Positions 13,967 to 23,037 of a DNA stretch of 30,849 bases are shown one piece after another. The notes under the pieces are model-generated. The model saw only the letters and a list, made by a program, of their open reading frames with translations, was not told the origin of the DNA and ran no database searches. Source of the DNA: CAYXWM01 sp964468805 (GTDB lineage Bacteria; Bacillota; Clostridia; Lachnospirales; WRBF01); the NCBI GenBank assembly GCA_964468805.1, contig CAYXWM010000033.1, positions 1-30,849 on the forward strand. The letters are read 5' to 3'. Made by a program: the position numbers and the translations under genes. Numbering within the stretch: the first letter of the stretch is position 1; each line of letters opens with the position of its first letter.

Positions 13967-15937
13967 ATGTTTTGCACTAAATGCGGACGAGAAAATGTCA
14001 ATAATGCGGCATTTTGCTCGGGTTGTGGAGAGACGCTTACGCCGGCAGGCAACCTCAACGTTGAACCAAACCAAACGGAAACCGCAAATACCGGGGGCTT
14101 AACCCCCAACACAAACCAAGCTTTTAATCCAAACCAAAGCGATATTTTTGGATCGTCAACGGGCAGCAACAATATTCCCGAAGTCTCTCAGATTCCAAGC
14201 CCGGGTTATTATCAGGCGGCTTATCCCGATGAAGACTCTCCGAATATTCAAGAAGTACAGCCGTCCTACAATAACACCGATGCTTTGCCTACGAATGCTT
14301 TTCCTATGGATCCCGAGCCGATGGCTGCTACTCCAAAGGGAAAATCAAAGCGTACTTTGGTCTTAGCCTTGGTGTTAAGTGCTGTGGGGATTTTGCTGAT
14401 TGCTGCAGCGGCTTATTTCTTGTTGCTGAACAAGGGCACTGCAAAGACGGGAGACAACAAGTTGCCCTATGACCCCAACCGCCCAAAAAACGAAGAGTTT
14501 ATGTTGGCTCAAGAATATTCATTTGCCAATATTAACATGGCACCCCTGGAGGGCACTAATCTTTATGAACTGTATACCCGTGCCGCCAAAGAAAACTACG
14601 TATCAAGCGGCGAAATAAAATTTACCGATACCGATTTCATTCCGGAATATTCGGAAGAGATTAAAAAGTTTTCCCTTAAACTAAATCAGCAGGCTGACCC
14701 AAACAAACTCAACCATACTACAGACTTTATCATTTCTTACGATGATGAAGAATTAACTGCGATTAATTTCAGTTTTGTTGACAATGTTTTGGGAATTTAC
14801 AGCAAGGACTTATTTGACAAGCGTTTGGTTTTAACCAAGGATGATGCTCAAAAATTCGCCGGTATGGCTAATATATCTTCTGATACTATCGATTCCTTTT
14901 TCGGTGGAGCAGAGAGCAAAAAGCTTATGGAAAGCTTGGATTTTGAAGCATATAAGCCCTACCTTGATAAATACAGAAATATAATTACGACTGAAATTAA
15001 CCCCGACGACGTAACTGTAACTACCGGTCAGACTTACAGTAAAAACAATGTATTTAAAGGCCGTGAAGTTTCTTACAGTATAGACAGCAAAACCATATCA
15101 AAAATTCTCGTTAAAATTCTGGAGGATGCTCAAGAAGACGAGAAGCTTATGATGTTGATTTATTCTGACCTTGACAAAATAGGTAAGGTAATGAAATCAT
15201 CCGGTAACGATATTATGATACCCACCGAAGGACAATTTAAATCCGCATACAAAAGCGGACTGTCCGTACTTATCAGTCAACTAAAGTCGACGGATGCGAC
15301 AGGTTTCACTTTAGATTTTAATACCTTTATAGATGACGAAGGCAATATTATTAACAATGATATACTTTTATCAACTGATTTTTCACCAAACACTCTGGAA
15401 TTAGGAATAGAAAATCAGCCCGCTGATAACGGATATTACCAAGAAATCTCGATAAACTACTTTGACGGTTACGAAACATACGGCGGATTTATAAACTGTT
15501 CTGCAGACTTTGGAAAAGACAGACGTTATTTCGAAACTATTCTTGATTTAAGCAACTTTTCACCTGATTTGAATGCGTTTAGTGTGTTCTTAAGCGTAGA
15601 AAATAAAGACAACAAGGACGACATCGTGGTTAGTGCTGATGTGGTATCTCAAGACGAATCTATAATGATGAAGTTGCAGGGTGAAATTGAGAAAAAATCG
15701 AGTAACCTTTTCGATAATACCGTTGAATTCAACATTTCTTCCGAATCTGAAAATATAAAATTGGGAATAGGTTGTGACACCACCGTTGAATTCAATAAAC
15801 CCATTTCCCTGCCGGATTTGCAATCGCCCGATAACTTTAACTTGGGTAAGGCAACAAATTCGGAACTTATGGCGGCGTTCTCTAAAATTTATTCCAACAT
15901 AATGAACCTGGCAGTGCGTTTTCAAAACAGTTTATAG
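13967..15937 (+). CDS. Zinc-ribbon membrane protein of unknown function
   Basis: A 656-aa protein. The N-terminal zinc ribbon is CTKCGRENVNNAAFCSGCG (residues 3-21; two CxxC pairs). A low-complexity Asn/Pro/Gln-rich segment runs to about 125. KGKSKR then leads into one transmembrane helix at about 130-155, and a large region of about 500 residues follows, presumably outside the cell. With no signal peptide and positive charges before the helix, the ribbon should be cytoplasmic. The outer part has alternating beta-like stretches and no cysteine ligand or catalytic motif I recognise. GGAGGTG precedes the ATG. A terminator follows at 15958. The next gene also carries zinc ribbons. The fold is common in Clostridia, but the role is unknown; it could be envelope sensing or surface protein handling. 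Confidence 0.85.
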   Translation: MFCTKCGRENVNNAAFCSGCGETLTPAGNLNVEPNQTETANTGGLTPNTNQAFNPNQSDIFGSSTGSNNIPEVSQIPSPGYYQAAYPDEDSPNIQEVQPSYNNTDALPTNAFPMDPEPMAATPKGKSKRTLVLALVLSAVGILLIAAAAYFLLLNKGTAKTGDNKLPYDPNRPKNEEFMLAQEYSFANINMAPLEGTNLYELYTRAAKENYVSSGEIKFTDTDFIPEYSEEIKKFSLKLNQQADPNKLNHTTDFIISYDDEELTAINFSFVDNVLGIYSKDLFDKRLVLTKDDAQKFAGMANISSDTIDSFFGGAESKKLMESLDFEAYKPYLDKYRNIITTEINPDDVTVTTGQTYSKNNVFKGREVSYSIDSKTISKILVKILEDAQEDEKLMMLIYSDLDKIGKVMKSSGNDIMIPTEGQFKSAYKSGLSVLISQLKSTDATGFTLDFNTFIDDEGNIINNDILLSTDFSPNTLELGIENQPADNGYYQEISINYFDGYETYGGFINCSADFGKDRRYFETILDLSNFSPDLNAFSVFLSVENKDNKDDIVVSADVVSQDESIMMKLQGEIEKKSSNLFDNTVEFNISSESENIKLGIGCDTTVEFNKPISLPDLQSPDNFNLGKATNSELMAAFSKIYSNIMNLAVRFQNSL

Positions 15938-15957
15938 CATTGGAATGCAATCTGTAT

Positions 15958-15993
15958 AAAAGCAAATTCTCCCTTACGGGAGAAATTGCTTTT
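15958..15993 (+). terminator. Intrinsic terminator
   Basis: AGCAAATTCTCCC, loop TTAC, then GGGAGAAATTGCT followed by TTTT. It lies 21 bp after the zinc-ribbon gene's stop codon and separates it from the next zinc-ribbon gene. Confidence 0.8.
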
Positions 15994-16090
15994 CTGATTT
16001 ATTAATTTATCAACATTTACTTACAGCGTGAATTTTCTGTGTTCTTAAAATTACCCGTTCCATAAAAATATAATGCGAAAGGGAGTAGAC

Positions 16091-16708
16091 ATGAATCCGG
16101 ATTATAAATCTTTGAACGATTCTGCAGCTCAAGAAGCTATACGCAGCATTAAAGAGAAAAAAGACCTGTTGCAAAAAGCTGTTGCCCTTGAAGTTGAGCA
16201 GCTTAACAATTCTATTAACTCCGAATATATAAAATTGGGTAAAGATTATTATAATAACACCGTAGGCGATTCCTATTCCGATTTAAGCAATTATATTAAC
16301 GAAATAAACCGCCTTCGCCAAACTATTGAAGAAAAAAATGCAAAGTTGTCTGAAATTACTCAACGTTACGACGAGGAACTTGACATACTCCTTGCTACCG
16401 TTAAATCGCAGCAAGAGCTACAAGCTCAAAAAGCCGCCCTTTCTTGCAACTGTCCAAAATGTAACGGTGCAATAAATCCCGGGGATGTATTTTGTCCCTA
16501 CTGCGGATTTAAAATAACCCAAATCCCGGCTTCGGGAGATAGTTGCCCCAATTGCAAAATACCGGTTAACAGGGCTGTTGATGTTTTCTGTCATAACTGC
16601 GGAACCGGGTTGCAAAGCCCCGGACCGGCTCTTTGTTTACGCTGTAATTCTCCGGTTAATCCCGGAATCGATGCTTTTTGCCAAAACTGCGGAAATCCTC
16701 TGAAATAA
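16091..16708 (+). CDS. Coiled-coil protein with three zinc ribbons
   Basis: A 205-aa cytoplasmic protein beginning MNPDYKSLND. I chose this ATG because AAAGGGAG precedes it at a suitable distance, while the ATG 18 bp upstream has no ribosome site. Residues about 10-115 are a charged helical coiled coil (EIKKLS-type heptads, INRLRQTIEEKNAKLSEI). Three successive zinc-ribbon units follow, each with two CxxC pairs: CPKC...CPYC, CPNC...CHNC and CLRC...CQNC, spaced by NPGDVF, NRAVDVF and NPGIDAF, so the units are internal repeats. No enzyme domain is present. It may be an adaptor that binds protein or nucleic acid. Its partner could be the zinc-ribbon membrane protein upstream, but the terminator between them suggests separate transcripts. 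Function unknown. Confidence 0.82.
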   Translation: MNPDYKSLNDSAAQEAIRSIKEKKDLLQKAVALEVEQLNNSINSEYIKLGKDYYNNTVGDSYSDLSNYINEINRLRQTIEEKNAKLSEITQRYDEELDILLATVKSQQELQAQKAALSCNCPKCNGAINPGDVFCPYCGFKITQIPASGDSCPNCKIPVNRAVDVFCHNCGTGLQSPGPALCLRCNSPVNPGIDAFCQNCGNPLK

Positions 16709-17277
16709 AATATTGATTTAAGCCATTAATAAATAGCAAACGCTAAATGGGTTTTTGTTTAACTTAAACCACTATAGTAAATTTCATCCCTATACATAGA
16801 TATTTTTGCAGTATTACGGTAAAACCAATCATGCATGAGCAAATATATCTTTACATTAAACCCGTTTGCAAAAGCCGTAAATCAAAGTCCAACCAAAAAT
16901 GTTATCAGCAAAATCCGTTCAGTTAAATAATTTCATCGGTTTTTGTTGATAACATATCAGAGTATCCTTTGCAATACTGTCAAATCATAATTTAGCGGTT
17001 TAAAATGCATTTAATGAACTTAAACCACTACATCACCTTTCGTTTTGCTTCGGCCAAAACCTTTCATCACCTGCATACACAGGAAAATTTCACAAATTAA
17101 CAAAAGGCCGCTTGAGTGTGCCCGGAAATTATTTTTGGTTGTTTTGGAGATATTTTTATGAGCCGAGGAAAACACAATGCCGTGTTTTTATACTGTTTCC
17201 TGACAGATTTATAGAAAAAGACAGTATTATAAGGGTATTGTTTGAATGGCAATATTAAAAAATTTTGCCAAAATATA
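16709..17277. other. Long gene-free region with an inverted repeat
   Basis: No credible gene is seen here. TTAAACCACTA occurs near 16764 and 17021 (and again before eno near 23446), possibly by chance. The region 17100-17250 (GGCCGCTTGAGTGTGCCCGG, later GAGCCGAGGAAAACAC) has local hairpins but matches no riboswitch I know. Its length and position before a transporter make a regulatory RNA possible. Confidence 0.4.
16900..16954. repeat. 18-bp inverted repeat
   Basis: TGTTATCAGCAAAATCCG and its complement with two mismatches (CGGTTTTTGTTGATAACA) flank a 19-nt AT-rich loop. It is followed by no U tract, so it is not a standard terminator. It may be a regulator site or a remnant of a mobile palindrome. 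Confidence 0.5.
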
Positions 17278-17377
17278 TACTAATTCCAAATAAGATAAAG
17301 GACAAAAATAATCGTTTTTCCTTGAACTGTTGGAAAAAAACAATTATCTTTGTCCTCTGTTTAAAATGGAACCGGTA
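17278..17377 (+). repeat. Repeat family B, copy 3
   Basis: A 100-bp B element, TACTAATTCCAAAT...ATGGAACCGGTA, flanked by TA on both sides. The inner arms AGGACAAAAATAAT and TTATCTTTGTCCT are conserved. It ends 44 bp before the start codon of the transporter gene. Confidence 0.88.
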
Positions 17378-17421
17378 TACATCAAATACTATAGACACAC
17401 TCTAGCCTTGGAGGAATTATT

Positions 17422-19125
17422 TTGCCTGATATCGATTACTTTAAGATGATTATTTCTTTTTTCGGAGGCCTGGGACTTTTTATTTACGGTATGCATACCA
17501 TGGCTTCCGGCTTACAAAAATCTGCCGGCTCCGGTATGAAAAAATTGTTGGAAAGATTTACCCGTTCCAAATTCCTTGGTATACTGGTGGGTGCCGGTTT
17601 GACCGCCATCATTCAAAGCAGCTCGGCTACTACGGTTATGATAGTCGGCTTTGTTAATGCCGGTCTTATGAGCATTGGACAAACCGTAGGGGTTATTATG
17701 GGTGCCAACATTGGTACCACAGTTACGGGTTGGTTGGTTTCGTCCATTGAATGGACCAAATATTTCAGCCCTTCAAACATAGCCCCTCTGGTAGTAGGCA
17801 TCGGTACTATAATGTCTCTGTTTGCAAAAAGAGACAAAGTAAAAGAAATCGGGCAGATTTTGTTCGGCTTCGGTTTGCTTTTTACCGGCATGAACTTTAT
17901 GTCCTCTGCCGTAAACCCCTTAAAAGAGTTGGAAGCTTTCAAGGAACTGTTCCACACTCTGGGCTCAAATCCTTTCTTGGGCGTGCTTGCGGGAACTTTG
18001 GTTACCTGTATAGTGCAAAGCAGCTCTGCCTCCATCGGTATTTTGCAATCCCTTGCATTGGCCGGTTTGGTTCCGTGGAACGCGGCTATTTACATTATAA
18101 TGGGACAAAATATCGGTACTTGTATTACAGCTTTGATTTCCGGCATAGGTGCATCAAAAGCCGCAAAATCAGCCGCTTATATTCATTTGCTGTTTAATGT
18201 AATCGGTTCTATAATATTCAGTATACTGTCCGCCATTTATTTCCAATTTATTAACCCAAGTTTTGGGAACAATATTATTCATATTACGGAAATTGCCATA
18301 GCTCATACCATGTTTAATATTGCTAACACCATTCTTTTCTATCCTTTCGGAAACGTTCTTGTTACCCTTGCCAAAAAACTGGCTTCTTACAAGGAAACCG
18401 AAGAAAAAGAAGAAGTTATGCTTATTCAATTGGACGACCGTATATTGGAAACTCCAAGCCTTGCCATAGACAACTGCATGGAGGAAATTACAACCGCCGC
18501 CCGTTGCTCTCTTGATTGTCTTATTACGGCTACGGAAGCTTTGGTTGAAAAGAATCGTTCTAAGGCAGAAATTGTTTTCGAAAAAGAGAACAATATAGAT
18601 GCCATAACCCAAGCGATTACCAACTATATGATTAAACTCTGTAACTCGGAAATTTCCTCTGCTCAAAATCGTGCGGTAACTGCCATGTTCCATACGGTAA
18701 ATGACGTTGAACGTATTGGTGACCATTGCGAAAACATAGCCGAGCTTGCTGTTTACATGTTGGACAACGACCTTAATTTCTCGGACATTGCTCACGAAGA
18801 ACTTGAGGAAATAGTAAGCATGACTCGCACCTGTTTGGAGTCTTCCATTAATTCCTTGGAAAAGAACGACGAAATAATTGCCGATTTGGTTTTGGCTCAA
18901 GAAAAGAACATAGATGCTCTGGAAAAACAATTCCGTGCAAGCCATATCAGCCGTCTTTCCAATAACGAATGTAACTGTGAAGTAGGGGTAATCTTCCTTG
19001 ATACCATATCCAATTTGGAACGTATTTCGGATCATGCTCAAAATATTGCAGAGACAGTAATTGCCAAAAAATCCATATCTCAAAAAAATAATAAAAATAA
19101 AATTCAGGAAAGTATCGCAAAGTAG
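17422..19125 (+). CDS. Na/Pi-cotransporter family protein with PhoU-like domain
   Basis: A 567-aa membrane protein starting at TTG, with TTGGAGGAA upstream; no ATG fits this site. The two inverted halves of the Na/Pi-cotransporter (SLC34/NptA) fold are visible. QSSSAT at 65-70 with GANIGTT at 94-100 belongs to half one, and QSSSAS at 199-204 with GQNIGTC at 228-234 to half two. About 8-9 hydrophobic segments fill residues 1-325. Residues about 345-555 are helical and PhoU-like (VNDVERIGDHCENIAEL, SNLERISDHAQNIAE). Family members import phosphate with sodium; the PhoU-like tail suggests phosphate-linked control, though some homologues may move other anions. It stands alone between repeat B and pgk. 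Confidence 0.9.
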   Translation: MPDIDYFKMIISFFGGLGLFIYGMHTMASGLQKSAGSGMKKLLERFTRSKFLGILVGAGLTAIIQSSSATTVMIVGFVNAGLMSIGQTVGVIMGANIGTTVTGWLVSSIEWTKYFSPSNIAPLVVGIGTIMSLFAKRDKVKEIGQILFGFGLLFTGMNFMSSAVNPLKELEAFKELFHTLGSNPFLGVLAGTLVTCIVQSSSASIGILQSLALAGLVPWNAAIYIIMGQNIGTCITALISGIGASKAAKSAAYIHLLFNVIGSIIFSILSAIYFQFINPSFGNNIIHITEIAIAHTMFNIANTILFYPFGNVLVTLAKKLASYKETEEKEEVMLIQLDDRILETPSLAIDNCMEEITTAARCSLDCLITATEALVEKNRSKAEIVFEKENNIDAITQAITNYMIKLCNSEISSAQNRAVTAMFHTVNDVERIGDHCENIAELAVYMLDNDLNFSDIAHEELEEIVSMTRTCLESSINSLEKNDEIIADLVLAQEKNIDALEKQFRASHISRLSNNECNCEVGVIFLDTISNLERISDHAQNIAETVIAKKSISQKNNKNKIQESIAK

Positions 19126-19194
19126 TTGAAAATATATCCGGAAAAATGTATGCTGTAAAAATGCAAAATATTTGCATGGAGAATATTGCAAATG

Positions 19195-19214
19195 GGGGTT
19201 ACTTATGTAACCCC
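19195..19214 (+). terminator. Weak hairpin after the Na/Pi gene
   Basis: A perfect 8-bp stem (GGGGTTAC, loop TTAT, GTAACCCC) lies 69 bp past the stop codon, but no U run follows directly. A second small palindrome, ATGCAAAATATTTGCAT, precedes it at about 19161-19177. Termination here would be partial. Confidence 0.4.
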
Positions 19215-19282
19215 TTATACCAATCCACCGGTTCATAAAATTTTTTAATGAAACGGGATTGGGTTTATTACTTTTTCTTAAC

Positions 19283-19304
19283 TATACTTAGAGCATTAAG
19301 TATA
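19283..19304. promoter_or_regulatory. 22-bp palindrome in the pgk leader (A-family ends)
   Basis: TATACTTA, 6 nt, then TAAGTATA. The arms equal the outermost bases of repeat A, so this may be an excision or deletion remnant of an A element. It also carries promoter-like sequence: TTAACT (19278-19283), 17 nt, TATAAG (19301-19306). It lies just before the pgk ribosome site, so it could alternatively be an operator. Confidence 0.4.
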
Positions 19305-19331
19305 AGTACGCATAAAAGGAGCCTGAAAAAC

Positions 19332-20525
19332 ATGTTAAACAAAAAATCAATTGACGATATTCAAGTAAAGGGAAAAAGAGTACTCGTTAGATGCGATTTC
19401 AACGTTCCCTTAAAAGACGGTGTTATCACAGATGAAAACAGAATTACGGCATCCTTGCCCACATTAAATAAGCTTATCAAAGACGGCGGACGCCTTATTC
19501 TCTGCTCTCACTTGGGCAAACCCAAAAGCCCCACTCCCGATGCTTCTCTTGCACCGGTTGCAAAAAGATTATCCGAATTGTTAAACAAAAACGTGGTATT
19601 TGCGGCTGATGACACTGTTGTTGGCGAAAACGCAAAGAAAGCCGTTGAAAATATGCAAGACGGCGACGTTGTATTGTTGGAAAACACTCGTTTCCGTCCG
19701 GAAGAATCCAAAAACAACGAAGTTTTCTCAAAGGAATTGGCTTCTCTTGCCGATATATTTGTTATCGACGCTTTCGGTTCTTCTCACAGAGCACACTGCT
19801 CTACAGTAGGCGTTACCGAATTTGTTGAAGAATCAGCCGTAGGTTACTTAATGCAAAAAGAAATCGAATTCTTGGGCAAAGCTTTATATGCTCCCGAAAG
19901 ACCTTTTGTTGCTATCCTCGGCGGTGCTAAAGTATCCGACAAAATCAACGTTATCAACAACCTCTTATCCAAAGTTGATACCTTAATTATCGGCGGCGGT
20001 ATGGGTTATACCTTCCTTAAAGCCATGGGTCATTCCATCGGTACTTCTTTGTTGGAAGAAGATAAGGTTGAATACGCAAAAGAAATGATGGCAAAAGCAA
20101 AAGAAACCGGAGTGCGTTTGCTTATTCCTTCAGACAACGTAATCGCAAAAGAATTCAAAAACGATACAGAATTCAGAACAGTGGATTCCGATAAAATCGA
20201 AGACGATTACATGGGTCTTGACATCGGCGAAAAAACCGCAAAAATCTTTGCTGATGCTCTTAAAGATGCAAAAACCGTTATCTGGAACGGACCTATGGGC
20301 GTTTTCGAATTTGAAAACTTTGCAAAAGGCACTATCGCCATTGCTCAAGCTATGGCAGACTTAAAAGACGCAACCACCATTATCGGCGGCGGCGACTCCG
20401 CAGCAGCAGTTAACCAACTTGGCTTTGCGGATAAAATGACTCATATCTCCACAGGCGGCGGAGCTTCTTTGGAATTCCTTGAAGGCAAAGAATTACCCGG
20501 CGTTGCGGCTGTAGACAACAAATAA
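19332..20525 (+). CDS. pgk: Phosphoglycerate kinase
   Basis: This 397-aa cytoplasmic enzyme transfers the phosphate of 1,3-bisphosphoglycerate to ADP, the first ATP-yielding step of glycolysis. The frame is open from 19248, but the start at 19332 (MLNKKSIDDIQVKGKRV) fits the family and has AAAGGAGCC before it. Visible motifs are RCDFNVPL near residue 20, SHLGKP, ENTRFRPEE, the nucleotide-binding GGAKVSDKI, and the C-terminal GGGDSAAAV with STGGGASLEFLEGKELPG. It heads a block with tpiA and gpmI. A gap gene, the usual neighbour in Firmicutes, is not present; the upstream gene is the phosphate transporter. Confidence 0.97.
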   Translation: MLNKKSIDDIQVKGKRVLVRCDFNVPLKDGVITDENRITASLPTLNKLIKDGGRLILCSHLGKPKSPTPDASLAPVAKRLSELLNKNVVFAADDTVVGENAKKAVENMQDGDVVLLENTRFRPEESKNNEVFSKELASLADIFVIDAFGSSHRAHCSTVGVTEFVEESAVGYLMQKEIEFLGKALYAPERPFVAILGGAKVSDKINVINNLLSKVDTLIIGGGMGYTFLKAMGHSIGTSLLEEDKVEYAKEMMAKAKETGVRLLIPSDNVIAKEFKNDTEFRTVDSDKIEDDYMGLDIGEKTAKIFADALKDAKTVIWNGPMGVFEFENFAKGTIAIAQAMADLKDATTIIGGGDSAAAVNQLGFADKMTHISTGGGASLEFLEGKELPGVAAVDNK

Positions 20526-20539
20526 TAAAGAAACAAACC

Positions 20540-20569
20540 TTGAGGAAACTTTTAAAAAAGTTTCCTCAA
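20540..20569 (+). terminator. Hairpin between pgk and tpiA (first)
   Basis: TTGAGGAAACTTTT and its complement AAAAGTTTCCTCAA form a stable stem starting 14 bp past the pgk stop codon. No strong U tract follows. It may lower readthrough or protect the 3' end of pgk mRNA. Confidence 0.5.
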
Positions 20570-20645
20570 ACTCCTTCAAAACTTTTACCATAAAACCTCT
20601 CTAACGTTTCGATTGCCTATTTTCGGCTTTTTTGGAGAGAGGGGT

Positions 20646-20694
20646 TTGGGGAGAGAACCTTTTTTTGCCGTTGAAAAAAAGGTTCTTTCCCCAA
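20646..20694 (+). repeat. Family C hairpin between pgk and tpiA (second)
   Basis: TTGGGGAGAGAACCTTTTTT and AAAAAAAGGTTCTTTCCCCAA pair over about 20 bp. It is preceded by CGGCTTTTTTGGAGAG, which is close to the sequence before the similar hairpin at 24964 (CGGCTTTTTAGAAAGAG). This is a dispersed palindrome and not a one-off terminator. It ends 39 bp before tpiA and must be transcribed through if pgk and tpiA share a message. Confidence 0.6.
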
Positions 20695-20733
20695 GAACTT
20701 TTACTTAACCAAACTTAGAATAGAGGCGATACC

Positions 20734-21480
20734 ATGCGTAAAAAACTTATAGCAGGCAACTGGAAAATGAACAACACTCCTTCGGCTGCCATTGATTTTG
20801 TAAACCAAATCAAAAACGACGTTAATACCCAAACAGAAGACGTTGTATTCTGCGTACCTTACGTTGCTTTACAAAATGTTTTGGATAACGTAAAAGGCAC
20901 AAACATTGCTGTGGGTGCCCAAAATATGCACTTTGAAAACAGCGGAGCTTACACCGGCGAAATTTCTGCGGATATGTTGCTGGACATGGGTGTAAAATAT
21001 GTTATCATAGGCCATTCCGAACGCCGTGAATACTTTGCGGAAACCGATGAAATCGTTAACAAAAAAGTAGTTAAAGCCTTGGAAAAAAATCTTATTCCCA
21101 TACTCTGCGTAGGCGAAACTTTAGCCCAAAGAGAACAAGGCATTACCATTGAATTGGTTCGCCTTCAAACAAAAATCGGTCTTGCCGGCGTTTCCGCTGA
21201 AGATGCAAAAAAAGTTGTTTTGGCTTACGAGCCCATCTGGGCTATCGGTACCGGCAAAACAGCTACCAGCCAACAAGCCGAAGAAGTTTGCTTTGCTATC
21301 AGACAAGTATTGGCTGAAATTTACGACGAACAAGTTGCCGGAGAAATGCGTATTCTTTACGGCGGTTCCGTAAACGGCGGCAATGCAAAAGAATTGTTCG
21401 AAATGCCCAATATTGACGGCGGCCTTGTAGGCGGCGCCAGCTTAAAACCTGAATTTGTCAACATTGTTAAACGCGGTTAG
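20734..21480 (+). CDS. tpiA: Triose-phosphate isomerase
   Basis: This 248-aa TIM-barrel enzyme interconverts dihydroxyacetone phosphate and glyceraldehyde 3-phosphate. The active-site lysine is in GNWKMN (residues 8-13, K11), the electrophilic histidine in IIGHSERR (H94), and the catalytic base in AYEPIWAIGTGKTA (E166). The phosphate-binding YGGSV and GLVGGASL follow at the C-terminus. The length is standard. The ribosome site is modest (AGAGGCG). A 208-bp spacer with two hairpins separates it from pgk, while gpmI follows after only 9 nt. This may let tpiA-gpmI output differ from pgk. Confidence 0.97.
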   Translation: MRKKLIAGNWKMNNTPSAAIDFVNQIKNDVNTQTEDVVFCVPYVALQNVLDNVKGTNIAVGAQNMHFENSGAYTGEISADMLLDMGVKYVIIGHSERREYFAETDEIVNKKVVKALEKNLIPILCVGETLAQREQGITIELVRLQTKIGLAGVSAEDAKKVVLAYEPIWAIGTGKTATSQQAEEVCFAIRQVLAEIYDEQVAGEMRILYGGSVNGGNAKELFEMPNIDGGLVGGASLKPEFVNIVKRG

Positions 21481-21489
21481 GAGACATCT

Positions 21490-23025
21490 ATGGATAAAAA
21501 ACTCACAGTATTAATGATTTTGGACGGTTTCGGGATCTCCGACGACAAAGAAGGAAACGCCATTCATACCGCCAAAACTCCCAATATTGATAAGCTTATG
21601 GCTGATTATCCTTATGAATTGGGCTTTGCCAGCGGTTTGGAAGTAGGTCTGCCCGAGGGTCAAATGGGTAACTCAGAAGTAGGTCACTTAAACATCGGTG
21701 CCGGCAGAATAGTTTACCAAGAATTAACCCGTATTTCAAAAGCTATAACTGACGGAGATTTCTTCGAAAACAAAGCCCTGGTGGGTGCCATCGAAAAATG
21801 TAAGGCAAACGACACTGACTTACACCTGTTCGGCTTACTTTCCGACGGAGGCGTTCACAGCCACAATACTCATCTTTACGCCTTGTTGGAGCTTGCCAAA
21901 CGTTGCAACTTCAACAGAGTTTACGTTCACGCCTTCTTGGACGGTCGTGACACAGCTCCCAATTCAGGTAAAGGCTTCTTAGCTGAATTGGAAGAAAAAA
22001 TTGCTAAAATCGGCGTAGGAAAAATTGCCACCGTTTCCGGCAGATATTACGCCATGGACAGAGATAAACGCTGGGATAGGGTAGAAAAAGCCTATAATGC
22101 CATGGTTAACGGTGCAGGCGTTTTTGCTTCCTCCGCTGAGGAATGCATAGATAAATCCTACGAAAACAAAGTTTACGACGAGTTTGTATTACCTACCGTA
22201 ATTTTGGAAGACGGCGAACCCATTGCCAAAATCAAAACCGGTGATTCCGTTGTATTCTTTAATTTCAGACCGGACCGTGCAAGAGAAATCTCCCGTACTA
22301 TCTGTGACCCCAATTTCGACGGTTTCGAACGTGTATACTTCACTACAAACTTCGTTACCTTCACCGAATACGACCCGACTATCCCCAACAAGGAAGTTGC
22401 TTTTGAGCCGCAAACTCTTAAAAACACCTTGGGCGAATATCTTTCAGGTTTGGGACTTAAACAACTTCGTCTTGCGGAAACGGAAAAATACGCTCACGTT
22501 ACCTTCTTCTTTAACGGCGGCGTAGAGGACGTAAACCCGGGCGAAGAACGTATACTTGTTCCTTCTTCCAAGGTTGCTACTTACGATTTGAAACCCGAAA
22601 TGAGTGCCTATGAAGTAACGGATAAATTGGTTGAGGCTATCCAATCCAAAAAATACGACTTAATTGTAATCAACTACGCCAACTCCGACATGGTTGGGCA
22701 CACCGGCGTATTTGATGCGGCTGTAAAAGCTGTTGAAGCCGTTGACGATTGCTTGGGTCGTGCCTTGAGCGCAATTTTGGAGGTAGACGGTCAAATGTTC
22801 CTTTGTGCCGACCACGGTAACTCCGATAAAATGGTGGACAAAGATTCAGACCAACCTTTCACCGCTCACAGCACCAATCCCGTTCCCTTTGTTTTGGTAA
22901 ATTGCAAATCCGCAAAAGGTTTGGAAAAGAACGGTAAACTCTGCGATATTGCTCCTACCTTACTGGATATGATGCAAATAGCTCAACCTGCCGATATGAC
23001 CGGCAAATCACTCTTGATTAAATAA
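21490..23025 (+). CDS. gpmI: 2,3-bisphosphoglycerate-independent phosphoglycerate mutase
   Basis: This 511-aa di-manganese enzyme interconverts 3- and 2-phosphoglycerate. The alkaline-phosphatase-fold metal site shows ILDGFG (D12) at the start, MGNSEVGH with the phosphoserine nucleophile S62, and CADHGNSDKM near the end. The inserted phosphotransferase domain carries DGRDTAP and FNFRPDRARE. The length is typical. AGGAGA precedes the ATG, 9 nt after tpiA, so the two are clearly cotranscribed. A paired hairpin follows the stop codon. A second, distantly related mutase-type gene (26808-28022) is also present in this window. Confidence 0.97.
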   Translation: MDKKLTVLMILDGFGISDDKEGNAIHTAKTPNIDKLMADYPYELGFASGLEVGLPEGQMGNSEVGHLNIGAGRIVYQELTRISKAITDGDFFENKALVGAIEKCKANDTDLHLFGLLSDGGVHSHNTHLYALLELAKRCNFNRVYVHAFLDGRDTAPNSGKGFLAELEEKIAKIGVGKIATVSGRYYAMDRDKRWDRVEKAYNAMVNGAGVFASSAEECIDKSYENKVYDEFVLPTVILEDGEPIAKIKTGDSVVFFNFRPDRAREISRTICDPNFDGFERVYFTTNFVTFTEYDPTIPNKEVAFEPQTLKNTLGEYLSGLGLKQLRLAETEKYAHVTFFFNGGVEDVNPGEERILVPSSKVATYDLKPEMSAYEVTDKLVEAIQSKKYDLIVINYANSDMVGHTGVFDAAVKAVEAVDDCLGRALSAILEVDGQMFLCADHGNSDKMVDKDSDQPFTAHSTNPVPFVLVNCKSAKGLEKNGKLCDIAPTLLDMMQIAQPADMTGKSLLIK

Positions 23026-23037
23026 TTTTCGTGTAAC

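Noticed and set aside
16900..16954. Possible CRISPR repeat or intrinsic terminator
   Set aside because: Only one inverted pair, no regular spacer array and no U tract.
17100..17260. Possible riboswitch before the phosphate transporter
   Set aside because: No match by eye to the conserved cores of common classes such as c-di-GMP, preQ1, SAM or TPP; kept only as an unassigned region.
18169..19236. 355-codon open frame antisense to the Na/Pi transporter gene
   Set aside because: Rich in Phe, Tyr, Asn and His with no domain pattern, fully shadowing a clear transporter/PhoU-like gene; a by-product of that gene's codon use.
19248..19331. 28-codon N-terminal extension of pgk
   Set aside because: It covers the leader palindrome and promoter-like sequence; the family start and the ribosome site both point to 19332.
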